Of a DNA stretch of 64,000 nucleotides, positions 1-8,843 are shown in pieces. The translations under genes and the position numbers were made by a program. The stretch comes from Actinomycetaceae bacterium. GTDB taxonomy: Bacteria > Actinomycetota > Actinomycetes > Actinomycetales > Actinomycetaceae. The DNA is taken from NCBI GenBank assembly GCA_030530685.1, contig JAUMUM010000003.1, positions 1 to 64,000 on the forward strand. Reading direction: 5' to 3'. The number at the start of each line of letters is the position of its first letter. Within the stretch, counting starts at the first letter, position 1. The notes below the pieces were generated by a model that ran no database searches, had not been told where the DNA came from, and was given only the letters and a program-made list of their open reading frames with translations.

Positions 1-96
1 GTCCGAGTCCGGGTCCACACAATCAGGTCGTGCAGGCCCGATCCACATGGGGCCGGGTTCACAAGGCCAATCCTGGGTCCGGGTCCACAGGGCCCG
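1..96. repeat. Intergenic cluster of GGGTCCACA-like words
   Basis: No gene is visible downstream of hemB in this edge segment. It holds four copies of one short word: GGGTCCACA at 11-19 and 81-89, GGGTTCACA at 55-63, and a weaker GATCCACAT near 40-48. The same word recurs inside the extra segments of the ecfA and argC genes. No stem-loop with a T-run terminator was found. Confidence 0.5.
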
Positions 97-1059
97 TCAC
101 TCGAGCCAGCCCGCGAGCTCCATCGCCCAATAGGTCAGGACGACGTCGGCGCCCGCGCGCACGATGCTCGTCACCGACTCCTCGATCGCAGCCCTCCTGC
201 CAATCCACCCGCGCGCGGCCGCCGCCTCGATCATGGCGTACTCGCCGGAGACCTGGTAGGCCGCCACGGGCACGTCCGAGGCAGCGGCGACGTCGGCCAG
301 CACGTCGAGGTAGTGGCTTGCGGGCTTGACCATGACCATGTCCGCGCCCTGGGCCAGGTCGAGCAGCGCCTCGCGCAGGCCCTCGCGCCGGTTGGCCGGA
401 TCCTGCTGATAGGTTCGGCGGTCGCCCTTCAGCGACGAGCCAACCGCCTCGCGGAACGGACCGTAGAAAGCGGAGGCGTACTTGGCCGAGTAGGCGAGGA
501 TGGCCACGTCCTGGAAGCCGGCGTCGTCGAGCCCGTCCCTGATCGCCTCCACCTGGCCGTCCATCATGCCCGACGGGGCCACGACGTGCGCCCCGGCCCG
601 CGCCTGCTCGACCGCCTGGCGGGTGTAGGCCTGGCACGTCTCGTCGTTGAGCACGCGACCGTCGTCGGCCAGCAGGCCGCAGTGCCCGTGGCTGGTGAAC
701 TCGTCGAGGCACACGTCCGACATGACGACGAGCTCGTCCCCCACCGCCTGGCGGCACGCCGCGATGGCCCGCTGCTCGATGCCGCCCGGGTCCCAGGCTT
801 GGCTGCCGCGCGGGTCCTTGTCGGCGTCGTCGGGCACGCCGAAGAGCATGATGCCGCCGAGGCCGGCGTCGCGGGCGGCGCGGGCGACGTCGCCGATCTC
901 GCCGGTAGTATGCCGCCGCACTCCCGGCATGGAGCCGATCTCGGTGCCGGCCTCGCCGACGAACGCCGGCAGTATCAACTGGGACGGGTGCGGCCGCGTC
1001 TCGCGGACGAGGCGCCGCATCGCCGCCGTGGTGCGCAACCTGCGCGGACGATCGATCAT
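97..1059 (-). CDS. hemB: Delta-aminolevulinic acid dehydratase (porphobilinogen synthase)
   Basis: HemB condenses two 5-aminolevulinate molecules to porphobilinogen, the second common step of tetrapyrrole synthesis, in the cytosol. The 320-residue product has the usual length. The two active-site lysines are seen in SAKYASAF and MVMVKPAS. The metal region reads DVCLDEFTSHGHCG: the first and third positions keep Cys but the middle one is Asp, so it mixes the zinc-type (three Cys) and magnesium-type patterns. The ATG at 1059 is chosen because it overlaps the hemCD stop as ATGA and has an AAAGGA site upstream. It is the last visible gene of the hemE-hemY-hemCD-hemB operon. Confidence 0.96.
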   Translation of the reverse strand: MIDRPRRLRTTAAMRRLVRETRPHPSQLILPAFVGEAGTEIGSMPGVRRHTTGEIGDVARAARDAGLGGIMLFGVPDDADKDPRGSQAWDPGGIEQRAIAACRQAVGDELVVMSDVCLDEFTSHGHCGLLADDGRVLNDETCQAYTRQAVEQARAGAHVVAPSGMMDGQVEAIRDGLDDAGFQDVAILAYSAKYASAFYGPFREAVGSSLKGDRRTYQQDPANRREGLREALLDLAQGADMVMVKPASHYLDVLADVAAASDVPVAAYQVSGEYAMIEAAAARGWIGRRAAIEESVTSIVRAGADVVLTYWAMELAGWLE

Positions 1060-2969
1060 ACGTTTCCTTTCCCTACGAGTTCGGCGACCGCGGTGGCGAT
1101 ATCCGCGGCCCCGGGGGACGGCGACACGCTCGCCGCCACCCCCAGTTGCGCCAGGACCTCGGCCGTCGGCTGCCCGATCGCCAGCACGCGAGTGGCCTCC
1201 GGCCAGCCGAGCTTGGCGTCGATGGCCCGCGCCACAGACCCCGACGTGACGACGACGGCCGCGAAGCGCCCGGCACGCCAGCGCTGAGCCACCTGCTCGG
1301 GAATGTCGGCTGGGACCATCGTGTAGACGTGGCGGACCTCGACCTGCCAGCCGAGCGCGCGCAGTCCCTCCGCGAGCGCGGGCTGGGCCAGGGCCGAGCA
1401 CGGCAGGAATACGCGGCCGCGGCCGGCCCGGTGAATGCCGACACCGGCATCCCGAACGACGACGTCCATGTCGGCAGCGCCCTCGAGCTGTTCCCGGCGC
1501 GCATCGTGCGCCGGCCAACCGCGAGCGCCGGGCCTGCCCGCGATCGAGGCAGCGTCCAGCCCCGGCGCATCCGTCCTGCCATCCGACGGGTGCCGCCCGC
1601 CGCCAGCCACGACGGTGGAGTCCGGCCCCGGCCCGCCGTTGGCGTCGCCAAGCCCCGGCCCGCCACCACCGCCAGGCCCCGGCATTTCTCGCTCGTGATC
1701 GCCAGGCCCCGGAGGGAACTCGGCGAGCAGGCCCCGGGTGCTTTCAATGTGCGGCACCAGCTCGACGTCGTAGCCCGCGGCCCTCAACGCCTCGGCAGAT
1801 GCCCGTCCGACGGTGGCGATGCGGCCCGGCAGGCGCACGCCAAGCTCGCGCAGAGTCTCCACGGTGCGCGCGGAGGTGACGACGGACCACTCGGCGGCCA
1901 CCTCCCTCAGGCGCGCGAGACCCTCGGGCGAATCGATCAGCACGTGGCGCCGCTGCACGGGGCAGTCTGTAACATCCAGGCCGCGCTCGGCGAGCTCACG
2001 CGCCAGTCGCCCCGCCGGCCGCGGCAGGAACACTCGGCCACCCACCTCCCTGGGCCAGAGATCGGCGTCGTCGAGGAACTCGACCAGCTGGGAAGCACGT
2101 GAGGCGTCCAGCTGCGTCACCCGCGAGGCGCCGTCGGCGAGCAACCGGGCCGCCACACGCCGCCCGACGCCGGGTGCCAGAGGCATCGACGCCTCGATTC
2201 CGTCCCCGCCATCGGCGGCGAAAACCCCGGCGCGCAGGTCGCCACCCGGCAGCCCGAGCGCTCCGATCGGCGCGGCGCACCCGCCGCCGAGGGCAGCGAG
2301 CACAGCGCGTTCCTCCGTCGTGGCCAGCCGGCTGTCGGGATCGTCGAGGGGGGCGAGCGCCGCGAGCGTCGACTCGTCGTCGGCCCGGCATTCGACGGCC
2401 AGCGCTCCCTGGCCGGGCGCGGGCAGGATCGGGACCTCATGGGTGATGCGCCCTTCGAGCCCGAGCCGGCGCAGGCCGGCAGCGGCCAGCAGCACGGCGT
2501 CCAGATCACCGGGGGCGAGGCGCGACAGGCGCGTATCGACATTGCCGCGGATGTCGACGATGACGAGGTCGGGCCTCAACCGCCTGAGCTGGGCGGCGCG
2601 CCGGGGCGATCCCGTCCCCACTCGCGCGCCGGAGGGCAGCTCGTCTAGGCGCAGGCCATCGCGGGAACACAGGGCGTCCATGGCCGACTCGCGCTCGGGC
2701 ACCGCGGCGATCACCAGGCCCGGCATGGGTTCGACGGGCAGGTCCTTGAGGGAGTGAACGGCAAGGTCGACCTCGCCGCGCAGCAGGCTCGAGCGCAGCT
2801 CGGCCGCGAAGATGCCCAGGCCGGACAGCTGCATGAGCGAGCCGCGTTCCCGGTCTCCCCGTGTCTTGACAGTCACGAGTTCGACGTCGACGCCCCGGGC
2901 GCGCAGGCGATCGGCCACCCACGTCGACTGGGTGACGGCGAGGGTCGACCCGCGAGTTCCTAGTTTCAT
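1056..2969 (-). CDS. hemCD: Fused hydroxymethylbilane synthase / uroporphyrinogen-III synthase
   Basis: One 637-residue protein joins two consecutive haem enzymes. Residues 1 to about 300 are HemC, which polymerises porphobilinogen to hydroxymethylbilane: KLGTRGSTLA at the N terminus, GTGSPRRAAQLRR near 118-130, and Cys231 in GGGCAAPIG as the expected dipyrromethane-cofactor anchor. Residues about 310-637 are HemD, which closes the ring to uroporphyrinogen III. The HemD half is split by roughly 100 extra residues (about 418-516) rich in Gly, Pro, Asp and Ala. HemC-HemD fusions are known in actinobacteria; the long low-complexity insert is the odd part. The gene overlaps hemY upstream and hemB downstream by ATGA, so the four genes are probably translationally coupled. 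Confidence 0.93.
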   Translation of the reverse strand: MKLGTRGSTLAVTQSTWVADRLRARGVDVELVTVKTRGDRERGSLMQLSGLGIFAAELRSSLLRGEVDLAVHSLKDLPVEPMPGLVIAAVPERESAMDALCSRDGLRLDELPSGARVGTGSPRRAAQLRRLRPDLVIVDIRGNVDTRLSRLAPGDLDAVLLAAAGLRRLGLEGRITHEVPILPAPGQGALAVECRADDESTLAALAPLDDPDSRLATTEERAVLAALGGGCAAPIGALGLPGGDLRAGVFAADGGDGIEASMPLAPGVGRRVAARLLADGASRVTQLDASRASQLVEFLDDADLWPREVGGRVFLPRPAGRLARELAERGLDVTDCPVQRRHVLIDSPEGLARLREVAAEWSVVTSARTVETLRELGVRLPGRIATVGRASAEALRAAGYDVELVPHIESTRGLLAEFPPGPGDHEREMPGPGGGGGPGLGDANGGPGPDSTVVAGGGRHPSDGRTDAPGLDAASIAGRPGARGWPAHDARREQLEGAADMDVVVRDAGVGIHRAGRGRVFLPCSALAQPALAEGLRALGWQVEVRHVYTMVPADIPEQVAQRWRAGRFAAVVVTSGSVARAIDAKLGWPEATRVLAIGQPTAEVLAQLGVAASVSPSPGAADIATAVAELVGKGNV

Positions 2970-4330
2970 GCCGCAGCCTCCAATCCCGAGGCGATCGCCG
3001 CCTCGATGCCGTTGCCGGCCACCCAGGCCCCCGCCACGGTCAGTCCGGGAGGTAGCGAGCCGGCGAGCGCGGCCCGGGCCTTGGGGGCCAGGCCGCGGGG
3101 GATCGCCGGCCAGCGCACCACCGCGAAGCCGAGGGCGCGGCGCGGGTGGCAACCGAGGAGGGTGCCGGCGTCGGCGAGCGCCTGCTCCTTCGTCACCTCG
3201 GCCCCCGGCTCGTAGCCGAGTCGCAGGAATTCGATGCCGCCGTCGCGGCTCCATGGCCACTTGGCCGAGTAGTGGGTCAGGGAGCGGGCCGCCAGGCCCG
3301 GGATGGGCCCGCCGAGCAGCACGCCCGAGCAGGCGGGAACGCCGGCCAGGTCGGCGGCGTCAAGGGCGAGCACCGCGCTGGCCGAGGCCCCGGTGGGGCT
3401 TGCGCTGGCTTCGACGCCGGCCTGCCCCAGGAGTTGGACGGCCTCGCGCGCCGGGCATGCCAGCACCACGCGGTCGGCGCGTATCGCTTCGCCGTCGGCC
3501 ATGACTCGCCACGCCGGGGCGGCTCGCTCGATGCCCTCAGCCGGCTCGATGTCCCCGGCCCGTTGGACCCGACCGACCCGCTCGGCTCCCTCAATGTCCC
3601 CGGCCGGCTCGATGCGCTCGACTCGCACGCCCAGGCGCAGCTCTCCGCCCCCGTCGCGGACGCCGTCGGCCAATGCACGGACCAGGCGGAACATGCCCCC
3701 GACCGGCTGGGCTAGGACGGGGCGCGCCCCGCGGGCCGCCGCGACCTTCGCGTACAGCGAGCCGGGGCCGCGCAACGTGGGGGCGAAGCGTTCGAGCGGC
3801 ATCTGCCCGGGCTCCATCCGGTACACGCTGCGGGTCAGCGGCGCCACCAGGCGGTCGACGACGGCCCGCCCCAGCCGGGCCTCGACGAGCTCGCCGACGG
3901 TTGCGGCCTCGGCCCCCACCTCGTCGCCAAGCTCGGGTTCGGCGCGGGCGGTGGCCATCTCCCCCTCGTCGAGCGCCGCAAGTAGGGCGGGGTCGTCGGC
4001 CGACGCCGGAACGCCGAGCACGCCGTCAGCCCCCGGCCAACTGCGGCCGTCGGGCCACCGGATGAGCGGGCGTCCGGTCGGCGCGGCCACCTCAAGCCCC
4101 AGCTCCGCGCACAGCTGGTCGACCACGCCCAGGCGCCGCGCATAAGCCTCGGCGCCGCCATCGATCTCCCGACCGGCAATGACCAGCGGCGCCACCATCC
4201 CTCCCGGGCGGTCACCGGCCTCGAGCACCGTCACGCAATAGCCATCGCGGACCAGACGGTGGGCGGCCGCCAGCCCGGCAACGCCCGCCCCGACGACGAC
4301 GGCACGTACCGCATCCCCTTCGCTTCCCAT
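2966..4330 (-). CDS. hemY: Coproporphyrinogen/protoporphyrinogen oxidase, HemY/CgoX type
   Basis: FAD-dependent oxidase of late haem synthesis. In actinobacteria this family generally oxidises coproporphyrinogen III to coproporphyrin III, the substrate of the ferrochelatase encoded nearby. The N terminus has the dinucleotide-binding pattern VVVGAGVAGLAAA followed by VLEAGDRPGG; the C terminus VAGNGIEAAIASGLEAA matches the family FAD motif. Two starts are possible: ATG 4348, which overlaps the hemE stop as ATGA, and ATG 4330, which has AGAGGTGAT at the right distance. I prefer 4330 (454 aa). A short repeated segment (GDIEGAERVGRVQRAGDIEP) sits in the substrate-domain region and looks lineage-specific. 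Confidence 0.9.
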   Translation of the reverse strand: MGSEGDAVRAVVVGAGVAGLAAAHRLVRDGYCVTVLEAGDRPGGMVAPLVIAGREIDGGAEAYARRLGVVDQLCAELGLEVAAPTGRPLIRWPDGRSWPGADGVLGVPASADDPALLAALDEGEMATARAEPELGDEVGAEAATVGELVEARLGRAVVDRLVAPLTRSVYRMEPGQMPLERFAPTLRGPGSLYAKVAAARGARPVLAQPVGGMFRLVRALADGVRDGGGELRLGVRVERIEPAGDIEGAERVGRVQRAGDIEPAEGIERAAPAWRVMADGEAIRADRVVLACPAREAVQLLGQAGVEASASPTGASASAVLALDAADLAGVPACSGVLLGGPIPGLAARSLTHYSAKWPWSRDGGIEFLRLGYEPGAEVTKEQALADAGTLLGCHPRRALGFAVVRWPAIPRGLAPKARAALAGSLPPGLTVAGAWVAGNGIEAAIASGLEAAA

Positions 4331-4344
4331 TGGCGGATCACCTC

Positions 4345-5496
4345 TCATAGATCGTGCACCAGCGCAACGAGGTCGGTCAGCACGGCCGGATCCGTCCCGG
4401 GCGGCACCCCGTGGCCGAGGTTGACGATGTGCGCGGGGGCCGCGCGGCCACGTCGCACGACGTCGCGCGCGTGGGCAGCCAAGACCTCCCAGCCGGCCGA
4501 AAGGCGAGCCGGATCGATATTGCCCTGGAGCACCATGCCGGGCAGACGCCTGGCCGCCTCGTCCAGCGGCGTGCGGTAATCGATTCCCATCGCCTCGCAG
4601 CCGCACGCGGCCATGGCCTCCAGAAGGTGCCCCGTGCCGGTGCCGAAGTGAATGCGCGGCGTGGTGCCGGCCCCGCCGCCGGGACCCTCGCTTGCGGGAT
4701 GGCTTGCCGCGCTGTCGGGCGCCGGCCCGTCGTCGGCCACGCTGCCAGCAGCATCACATGCCACGTCGCCCGCCGCAGCACCGCCGGCCACCCCGCCGTC
4801 ACCCACCGCCGCGAGTGCGAGCTTCGAGTATGGGGCGGCACCTGCGGCGTAGTCGTCGAGGCTCAACGCCCCTGCCCACGAATCGAAGAGCTGGACGGCA
4901 CGCGCCCCACCGGCCACCTGCAATTGCAGGAACCTGCCGGAAATCTCGGCGCACCACGTCATCAGGCGCCGCCACGCGGCAGGCTCGGCGTGCATGAAGG
5001 ATCGGGCGGCCAGGTGGTCACGAGAGCCGCGACCCTCGACGAGGTAGGCGGCCAGCGTGAACGGGGCGCCGGCGAAGCCGACGACGGGGGTCGCTTCCCC
5101 CAGCTCGCGCACGGCCAGCTCCACGGCCCGCTCGATCGCGGACCCGTCCTCAATGCGACGCGCCACCAGGGCTTCGACGTCGTCCGGTCCCCGTACGGGA
5201 TCGGCGATCACCGGGCCGACGCCGGGCGCGATCGTGACATCCACACCGGCCAGGGCAAGGGGAACCATGATGTCGGAGAAGAAGACGGCCGCGTCCACGC
5301 CGTGGCGCCGCACGGGCTGGCACGTAATCTCGGCAGCCATTTCAGGATTCAAGCAAGCCTCGATCATGGGGACACCCTGCCGGATCTTCCGGTACTCTGG
5401 TAGCGACCGTCCCGCCTGACGCATGAACCACACGGGTGTACGCCCAGGGCGCTTTCCCATGAGGGCTTGGATCAGGGGTGGAGCGGTGATGATCAT
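4345..5496 (-). CDS. hemE: Uroporphyrinogen decarboxylase
   Basis: HemE removes four carboxyl groups from uroporphyrinogen III to give coproporphyrinogen III. The 383-residue product shows the signature RTPVWFMRQAGRSLPEYR at 19-36, the catalytic Asp75 in FFSDIMVPL, GNIDP near 326 and NLGHGVPPGTDP near 359. The family is usually about 350 residues. The excess is one Gly/Ala/Asp-rich insert at about 228-279 between conserved strands. First gene of the leftward haem operon, start ATG at 5496, with only 48 bases between it and the divergent hemA. Confidence 0.95.
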   Translation of the reverse strand: MIITAPPLIQALMGKRPGRTPVWFMRQAGRSLPEYRKIRQGVPMIEACLNPEMAAEITCQPVRRHGVDAAVFFSDIMVPLALAGVDVTIAPGVGPVIADPVRGPDDVEALVARRIEDGSAIERAVELAVRELGEATPVVGFAGAPFTLAAYLVEGRGSRDHLAARSFMHAEPAAWRRLMTWCAEISGRFLQLQVAGGARAVQLFDSWAGALSLDDYAAGAAPYSKLALAAVGDGGVAGGAAAGDVACDAAGSVADDGPAPDSAASHPASEGPGGGAGTTPRIHFGTGTGHLLEAMAACGCEAMGIDYRTPLDEAARRLPGMVLQGNIDPARLSAGWEVLAAHARDVVRRGRAAPAHIVNLGHGVPPGTDPAVLTDLVALVHDL

Positions 5497-5544
5497 AACG
5501 TCGATTCTGTCCCGTCAAGAGAAATCTGGTTCACTGGAACAATT
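5497..5544. promoter_or_regulatory. Divergent hemE/hemA promoter region
   Basis: Forty-eight bases separate two divergent haem operons, so both promoters must overlap here or extend into coding sequence. On the minus strand TTGACG (5518-5513) is a candidate -35 box for hemE. No confident -10 or operator could be assigned, and neither start has a strong Shine-Dalgarno sequence. Short-leader or leaderless transcripts, common in actinobacteria, would fit. Confidence 0.4.
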
Positions 5545-6837
5545 ATGACACTGCGCATCCTCTCTGTGAGCCACGACCAGCACGGTCTTTCCGAGGTTCA
5601 GCGCCTGTCCAGGTGCGCGGACAGCCTGTCCGCGTCACTTAGAGACACCCACGGCGTCGAAGGCTTCCTCACCCTGGCCACGTGCAACAGGCTCGAATTC
5701 GTCATCCACGCACCACGCGTGTCCGAGACCCATCTGCGCCACCGTCTAGCCGGGTGCCTCAGTTCCCCGCCCGAGTGGAAGGTCTACGAGGAAAACGAGG
5801 CACTCAACCACCTGTTCAGGGTTGCCGCGGGCCTGGCATCAATGGTCGTCGGAGAACGGGAAATCGCCGGCCAGCTTCGGCGAGCGCTGAAGGCCGCCTC
5901 GCAGGCCGGGCACGTTTCCGGCACGCTCATGGCCGTGGTCAACGCGGCCCTACACACGGCACGACGCATTGGCTCCGATACACGGCTGCAGGATTCGGGC
6001 CGGTCCGTCGTCTCGGTTGGCCTGGACATGACAGGGATCGAACAGTGGACTAAGCAGCGCGTGCTGCTCGTGGGAACGGGCTCCTACGCGGGCGCCGTCG
6101 TGGCGACACTCAGGCAGCGCGGGGCCGAGGACATCCTCGTCCACTCCACTTCTGGGCGCGCCCGTGACTTCGCCGCAAGGCACGACATCCGCCCCACCGA
6201 GGACCTGACGCAGGCTTTGACTTGGGCTGACCTCGTGATCACCTGCCGGGGCGGTGCCACGCCCGTCATTACGCGTGAGCAGCTGGAGGGGTCGGCGCCC
6301 AAGGCCCTGCTCGACCTTTCGCTGCAGCCCGACGTCGAACGGTCCGTCGCGACGCTGCCGGGCATGACGCTGCTGGACCTCGGCGCGATCCAAAACGCAA
6401 TATCCCCGACGTGGGCGGCCGATTCCGCCCGTGCCGAGCGAATCGTGGCCGAGGGCGTCAGCGAAATCGCCGGCCGCCTGGCCTCGCGCGTGGCCGATCC
6501 CGCCGTCGCCTCGCTGCGGGCATCGATGCTCCAGATCGTCGACGACGAGGTCGCGCGCCTGCCCCAGGGCCGGGCGCTGACGGTCGAGGACTGCGCGCTC
6601 GCCCTGCGTCGCCTCACGACCCGCCTGCTCCACACGCCCTCCACGCGCGCCCGCGACGCGGCCTCCGAGGGGCGCATCGACGACTACCTCGACGCCATGG
6701 AAGAACTCTACGGAATCGCGGCCAGGCGGGAAAACGAAGCGCCCGTCGTTCCTGGCCGCTGCCCCGTGACGGGGCTCAGCTTCGCCGACCTGCAGCGCGA
6801 TGCGAGCCTGCAGAGCAACACCACGGAGAATCGATGA
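5545..6837 (+). CDS. hemA: Glutamyl-tRNA reductase
   Basis: HemA reduces glutamyl-tRNA to glutamate-1-semialdehyde with NADPH, the committing step of the C5 haem pathway. The ATG at 5545 gives 430 residues. The catalytic Cys47 lies in LATCNRLEF, followed by the substrate-domain helix VVGEREIAGQLRRAL and an NADPH-binding loop (VLLVGTGSYAGAVVATL). A C-terminal helical dimerisation region is present. The stop overlaps the hemH start as ATGA. The partner hemL is not in the window. Confidence 0.93.
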   Translation: MTLRILSVSHDQHGLSEVQRLSRCADSLSASLRDTHGVEGFLTLATCNRLEFVIHAPRVSETHLRHRLAGCLSSPPEWKVYEENEALNHLFRVAAGLASMVVGEREIAGQLRRALKAASQAGHVSGTLMAVVNAALHTARRIGSDTRLQDSGRSVVSVGLDMTGIEQWTKQRVLLVGTGSYAGAVVATLRQRGAEDILVHSTSGRARDFAARHDIRPTEDLTQALTWADLVITCRGGATPVITREQLEGSAPKALLDLSLQPDVERSVATLPGMTLLDLGAIQNAISPTWAADSARAERIVAEGVSEIAGRLASRVADPAVASLRASMLQIVDDEVARLPQGRALTVEDCALALRRLTTRLLHTPSTRARDAASEGRIDDYLDAMEELYGIAARRENEAPVVPGRCPVTGLSFADLQRDASLQSNTTENR

Positions 6838-7973
6838 CCGACGCTCTCAGTCCCTACACGGCCATCCTGCTGGCTTCCTACGGTGGGCCACGCCGCTCGC
6901 AGGACGTGCTCCCCTTCATGCGCAACGCGACGGCCGGTCGGGGCATACCCGACGAGCGCCTCATCGACGTCTCCCAGCACTACCACCTCTTCGGCGGTCG
7001 CTCGCCCATCAACGAGCAAAACGAGGCCTTGCGCGACGCGCTGAGCGCCGAGCTCGCCCGTCGCGGTTGCCCCCGCGACGTCGTCATCGGCAACCGGAAT
7101 TGGACACCCTTCTTCGCCGAAACGGTGGCCGGGCTCCGCGACGGCGGGCACGAGCGGGTCCTCGCGCTGACCACCGCCGCCTACTCGTGCTACTCCTCGT
7201 GCCGCCAGTATCGGGAAGACCTGGCCGACGCCATGAAGGATGTGCCAGACGTGAGCATCGACAAGGCCGGCCCGTACGCCGAGCGTCCCGGCTTCATCTC
7301 CGCCAACGTGGATGCCCTGACCGCCGCCGCGCGCGCCATGCGCAAGCGCCTCGGCGGGGCTCGCACCGACGCCGGCGCCGGCGCCAGCGCAAACCGGGGC
7401 CGCATGAAGATCCTGTTCGTCACGCACTCCATCCCCACCGCCATGAACGAGGCTTCCGCCGACGGCACCAGACCCGCGCGCTACGACGCCCAGCACATGC
7501 GTGTGGCCGGTCGCGTCGCCGAGCGGGTCGCGGCGGCCCTTGGCGAGGAACTCGACTGGGAGCTGACCTACTGCTCGCGCTCGGGCGACCCCCGTGTGCC
7601 CTGGCTCGAGCCCGACGTCAACGATCGCATGGAGGAGATCGCCGGCGACGTCGACGGGATCGTCGTAGCCCCCATCGGTTTCATTAGCGACCACATGGAG
7701 GTCGCCTACGACCTGGACACGCAGGCACGCGAGACGGCCTCCAGGATTGGGGTCGACTACGAGCGCGCGGCAACGGCGGGCACGCACCCCGACTTCGTAT
7801 CCGCACTGGCCGACCTGCTCCTGGAGCATGCCGCTGCCGCCCGCGGCGAGGTCCCGGCACCCGATCACCCGTGCCTGAGGGACGACGTCGAATGCTGCCT
7901 TCCCGGCGCGCGCCACCCGGGCAAGGCCGAGCATGGCCGGCTCGACCATCCACTGGCCTCCGCCAAGGCCTAA
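6834..7973 (+). CDS. hemH: Ferrochelatase (coproporphyrin-type), probable [2Fe-2S] protein
   Basis: HemH/CpfC inserts Fe2+ into the porphyrin ring; in actinobacteria the substrate is coproporphyrin III. The 379-residue product has ILLASYGGP at the N terminus, His198 in LFVTHSIP and Glu289 in FISDHMEVAYDLD, the usual metal-insertion residues. Cys123 (SSCRQYRED) together with Cys347, Cys354 and Cys355 in a short C-terminal extension matches the spacing of the iron-sulfur ligands known from mycobacterial ferrochelatase, so a [2Fe-2S] cluster is likely by inference. Translationally coupled to hemA by ATGA. ChdC/HemQ, the last enzyme of this route, is not seen here. Confidence 0.92.
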   Translation: MTDALSPYTAILLASYGGPRRSQDVLPFMRNATAGRGIPDERLIDVSQHYHLFGGRSPINEQNEALRDALSAELARRGCPRDVVIGNRNWTPFFAETVAGLRDGGHERVLALTTAAYSCYSSCRQYREDLADAMKDVPDVSIDKAGPYAERPGFISANVDALTAAARAMRKRLGGARTDAGAGASANRGRMKILFVTHSIPTAMNEASADGTRPARYDAQHMRVAGRVAERVAAALGEELDWELTYCSRSGDPRVPWLEPDVNDRMEEIAGDVDGIVVAPIGFISDHMEVAYDLDTQARETASRIGVDYERAATAGTHPDFVSALADLLLEHAAAARGEVPAPDHPCLRDDVECCLPGARHPGKAEHGRLDHPLASAKA

Positions 7974-8010
7974 GGCGAAAGGCCCACCAAGGCCTAAGGC
8001 GAAAGGCCCA
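7963..8010. repeat. Perfect 24-bp tandem duplication at the hemH 3' end
   Basis: Two identical 24-base units lie head to tail at 7963-7986 and 7987-8010. The first unit contains the last codons and TAA stop of hemH. The second carries a copy of the same tail just outside the gene. It looks like a recent slippage event and has no clear function. Confidence 0.85.
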
Positions 8011-8155
8011 GGCGCGAGGCCGAGGCTAGCGCGGCGCCGACTGGCAGCGAAACTCAAAGCGCGGGCCCTGACGAGCAGCTGGCATTGACGATCGCGGCGG
8101 CGCTCAAAGCCAGAGGCGCGGGCTCCAACTGGCAGCTCACTGACGTGGCGGCGCC

Positions 8156-8449
8156 TCACTCGTCGTGCTGGACGACCTCGAAGCCGAGCAGGTCGATGCT
8201 CATGCCGCGCCGCTTGTCGTCCTCGTGTGAGGCGGCAACGCGGTTGGCCGACCAATGCTCGTAGTCCTCGCGCGAATCCCAGCGCGTGACCACGAAGTAC
8301 CGATCCTCCCCTACCACCGGGCGTAGCAGTTCGAACGACTGGAAGCCCTTGGCCTCGTCGACGGCCCTGCGGCGGGCGGCGAAGCGCCGTTCGATTTCCT
8401 CCTCTGCACCCGCGGGGAATGTCAGCGCGGTGATGTTGACGAACGTCAT
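8156..8449 (-). CDS. MhuD/IsdG-family haem-degrading monooxygenase
   Basis: A 97-residue ABM-fold protein very close in pattern to mycobacterial MhuD, which opens haem to release iron in the cytosol. Shared stretches include FELLRPVVGEDRYFVVTRW. The haem-site residues Trp66 and His75 fall at exactly the same numbers as in MhuD when aligned on PAG (12-14). The usual distal Asn7 is Thr7 here, with an Asn at position 5, so the distal side may differ. The ATG at 8449 has GGAGA just upstream (AAGGAGACACCC). Nearby haem synthesis genes and an iron-boxed importer support a role in haem-iron recycling. The product (mycobilin or another type) cannot be read from sequence. Confidence 0.85.
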   Translation of the reverse strand: MTFVNITALTFPAGAEEEIERRFAARRRAVDEAKGFQSFELLRPVVGEDRYFVVTRWDSREDYEHWSANRVAASHEDDKRRGMSIDLLGFEVVQHDE

Positions 8450-8750
8450 GGGTGTCTCCTTCCGCGGCGGCGTCGTAGCCACCTTCATCGCGAACTCGTT
8501 TGCGAGCGTGGATGGATTCCCGAAGCCCTGCCGGTCATCCGCGCGTCCACTGCCACGATTAAACCGCATGGCACGCGCGGATGGTAAGCACTTTCGGCGA
8601 TCGATACGGAACCGGACACGCCAGACGGCGGACCCACAGCACCCGAGCGTCCTCGCAGCTCGAGGTGGCCAGACATACTCACCGACCCGCGTCGCACCCC
8701 TTCACATCATTCGCCCGAGCGGTGGACGTTCACACGTCACGACCCAAGTC

Positions 8751-8781
8751 TTGAGTCCTAGGTTAGGGCATGCTAACTTCT
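8751..8781 (+). promoter_or_regulatory. Promoter with overlapping DtxR/IdeR-like iron box
   Basis: TTGAGT (8751-8756), 17 bases, then TAACTT (8774-8779) with an extended TG form a plausible promoter for the ECF importer genes. Between and over these boxes lies CTAGGTTAGGGCATGCTAA (8758-8776), matching 14 of 19 positions of the DtxR/IdeR consensus TTAGGTTAGGCTAACCTAA. An overlapping second register (8763-8781) matches 13 of 19. Overlapping registers suit the two-dimer binding known for this regulator family. An iron-loaded repressor bound here would block RNA polymerase. The rest of 8450-8843 shows no gene. Confidence 0.6.
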
Positions 8782-8843
8782 TTAGAATCGCTTTTCGTTC
8801 GCGATTGCTTCGCCAATCGCCCCCTCGAACCCAAGGAGCACTC

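Noticed and set aside
6708..8255. A 515-codon minus-strand frame opposite hemA and hemH
   Set aside because: Shadow of the ferrochelatase gene, which has all catalytic residues on the plus strand.
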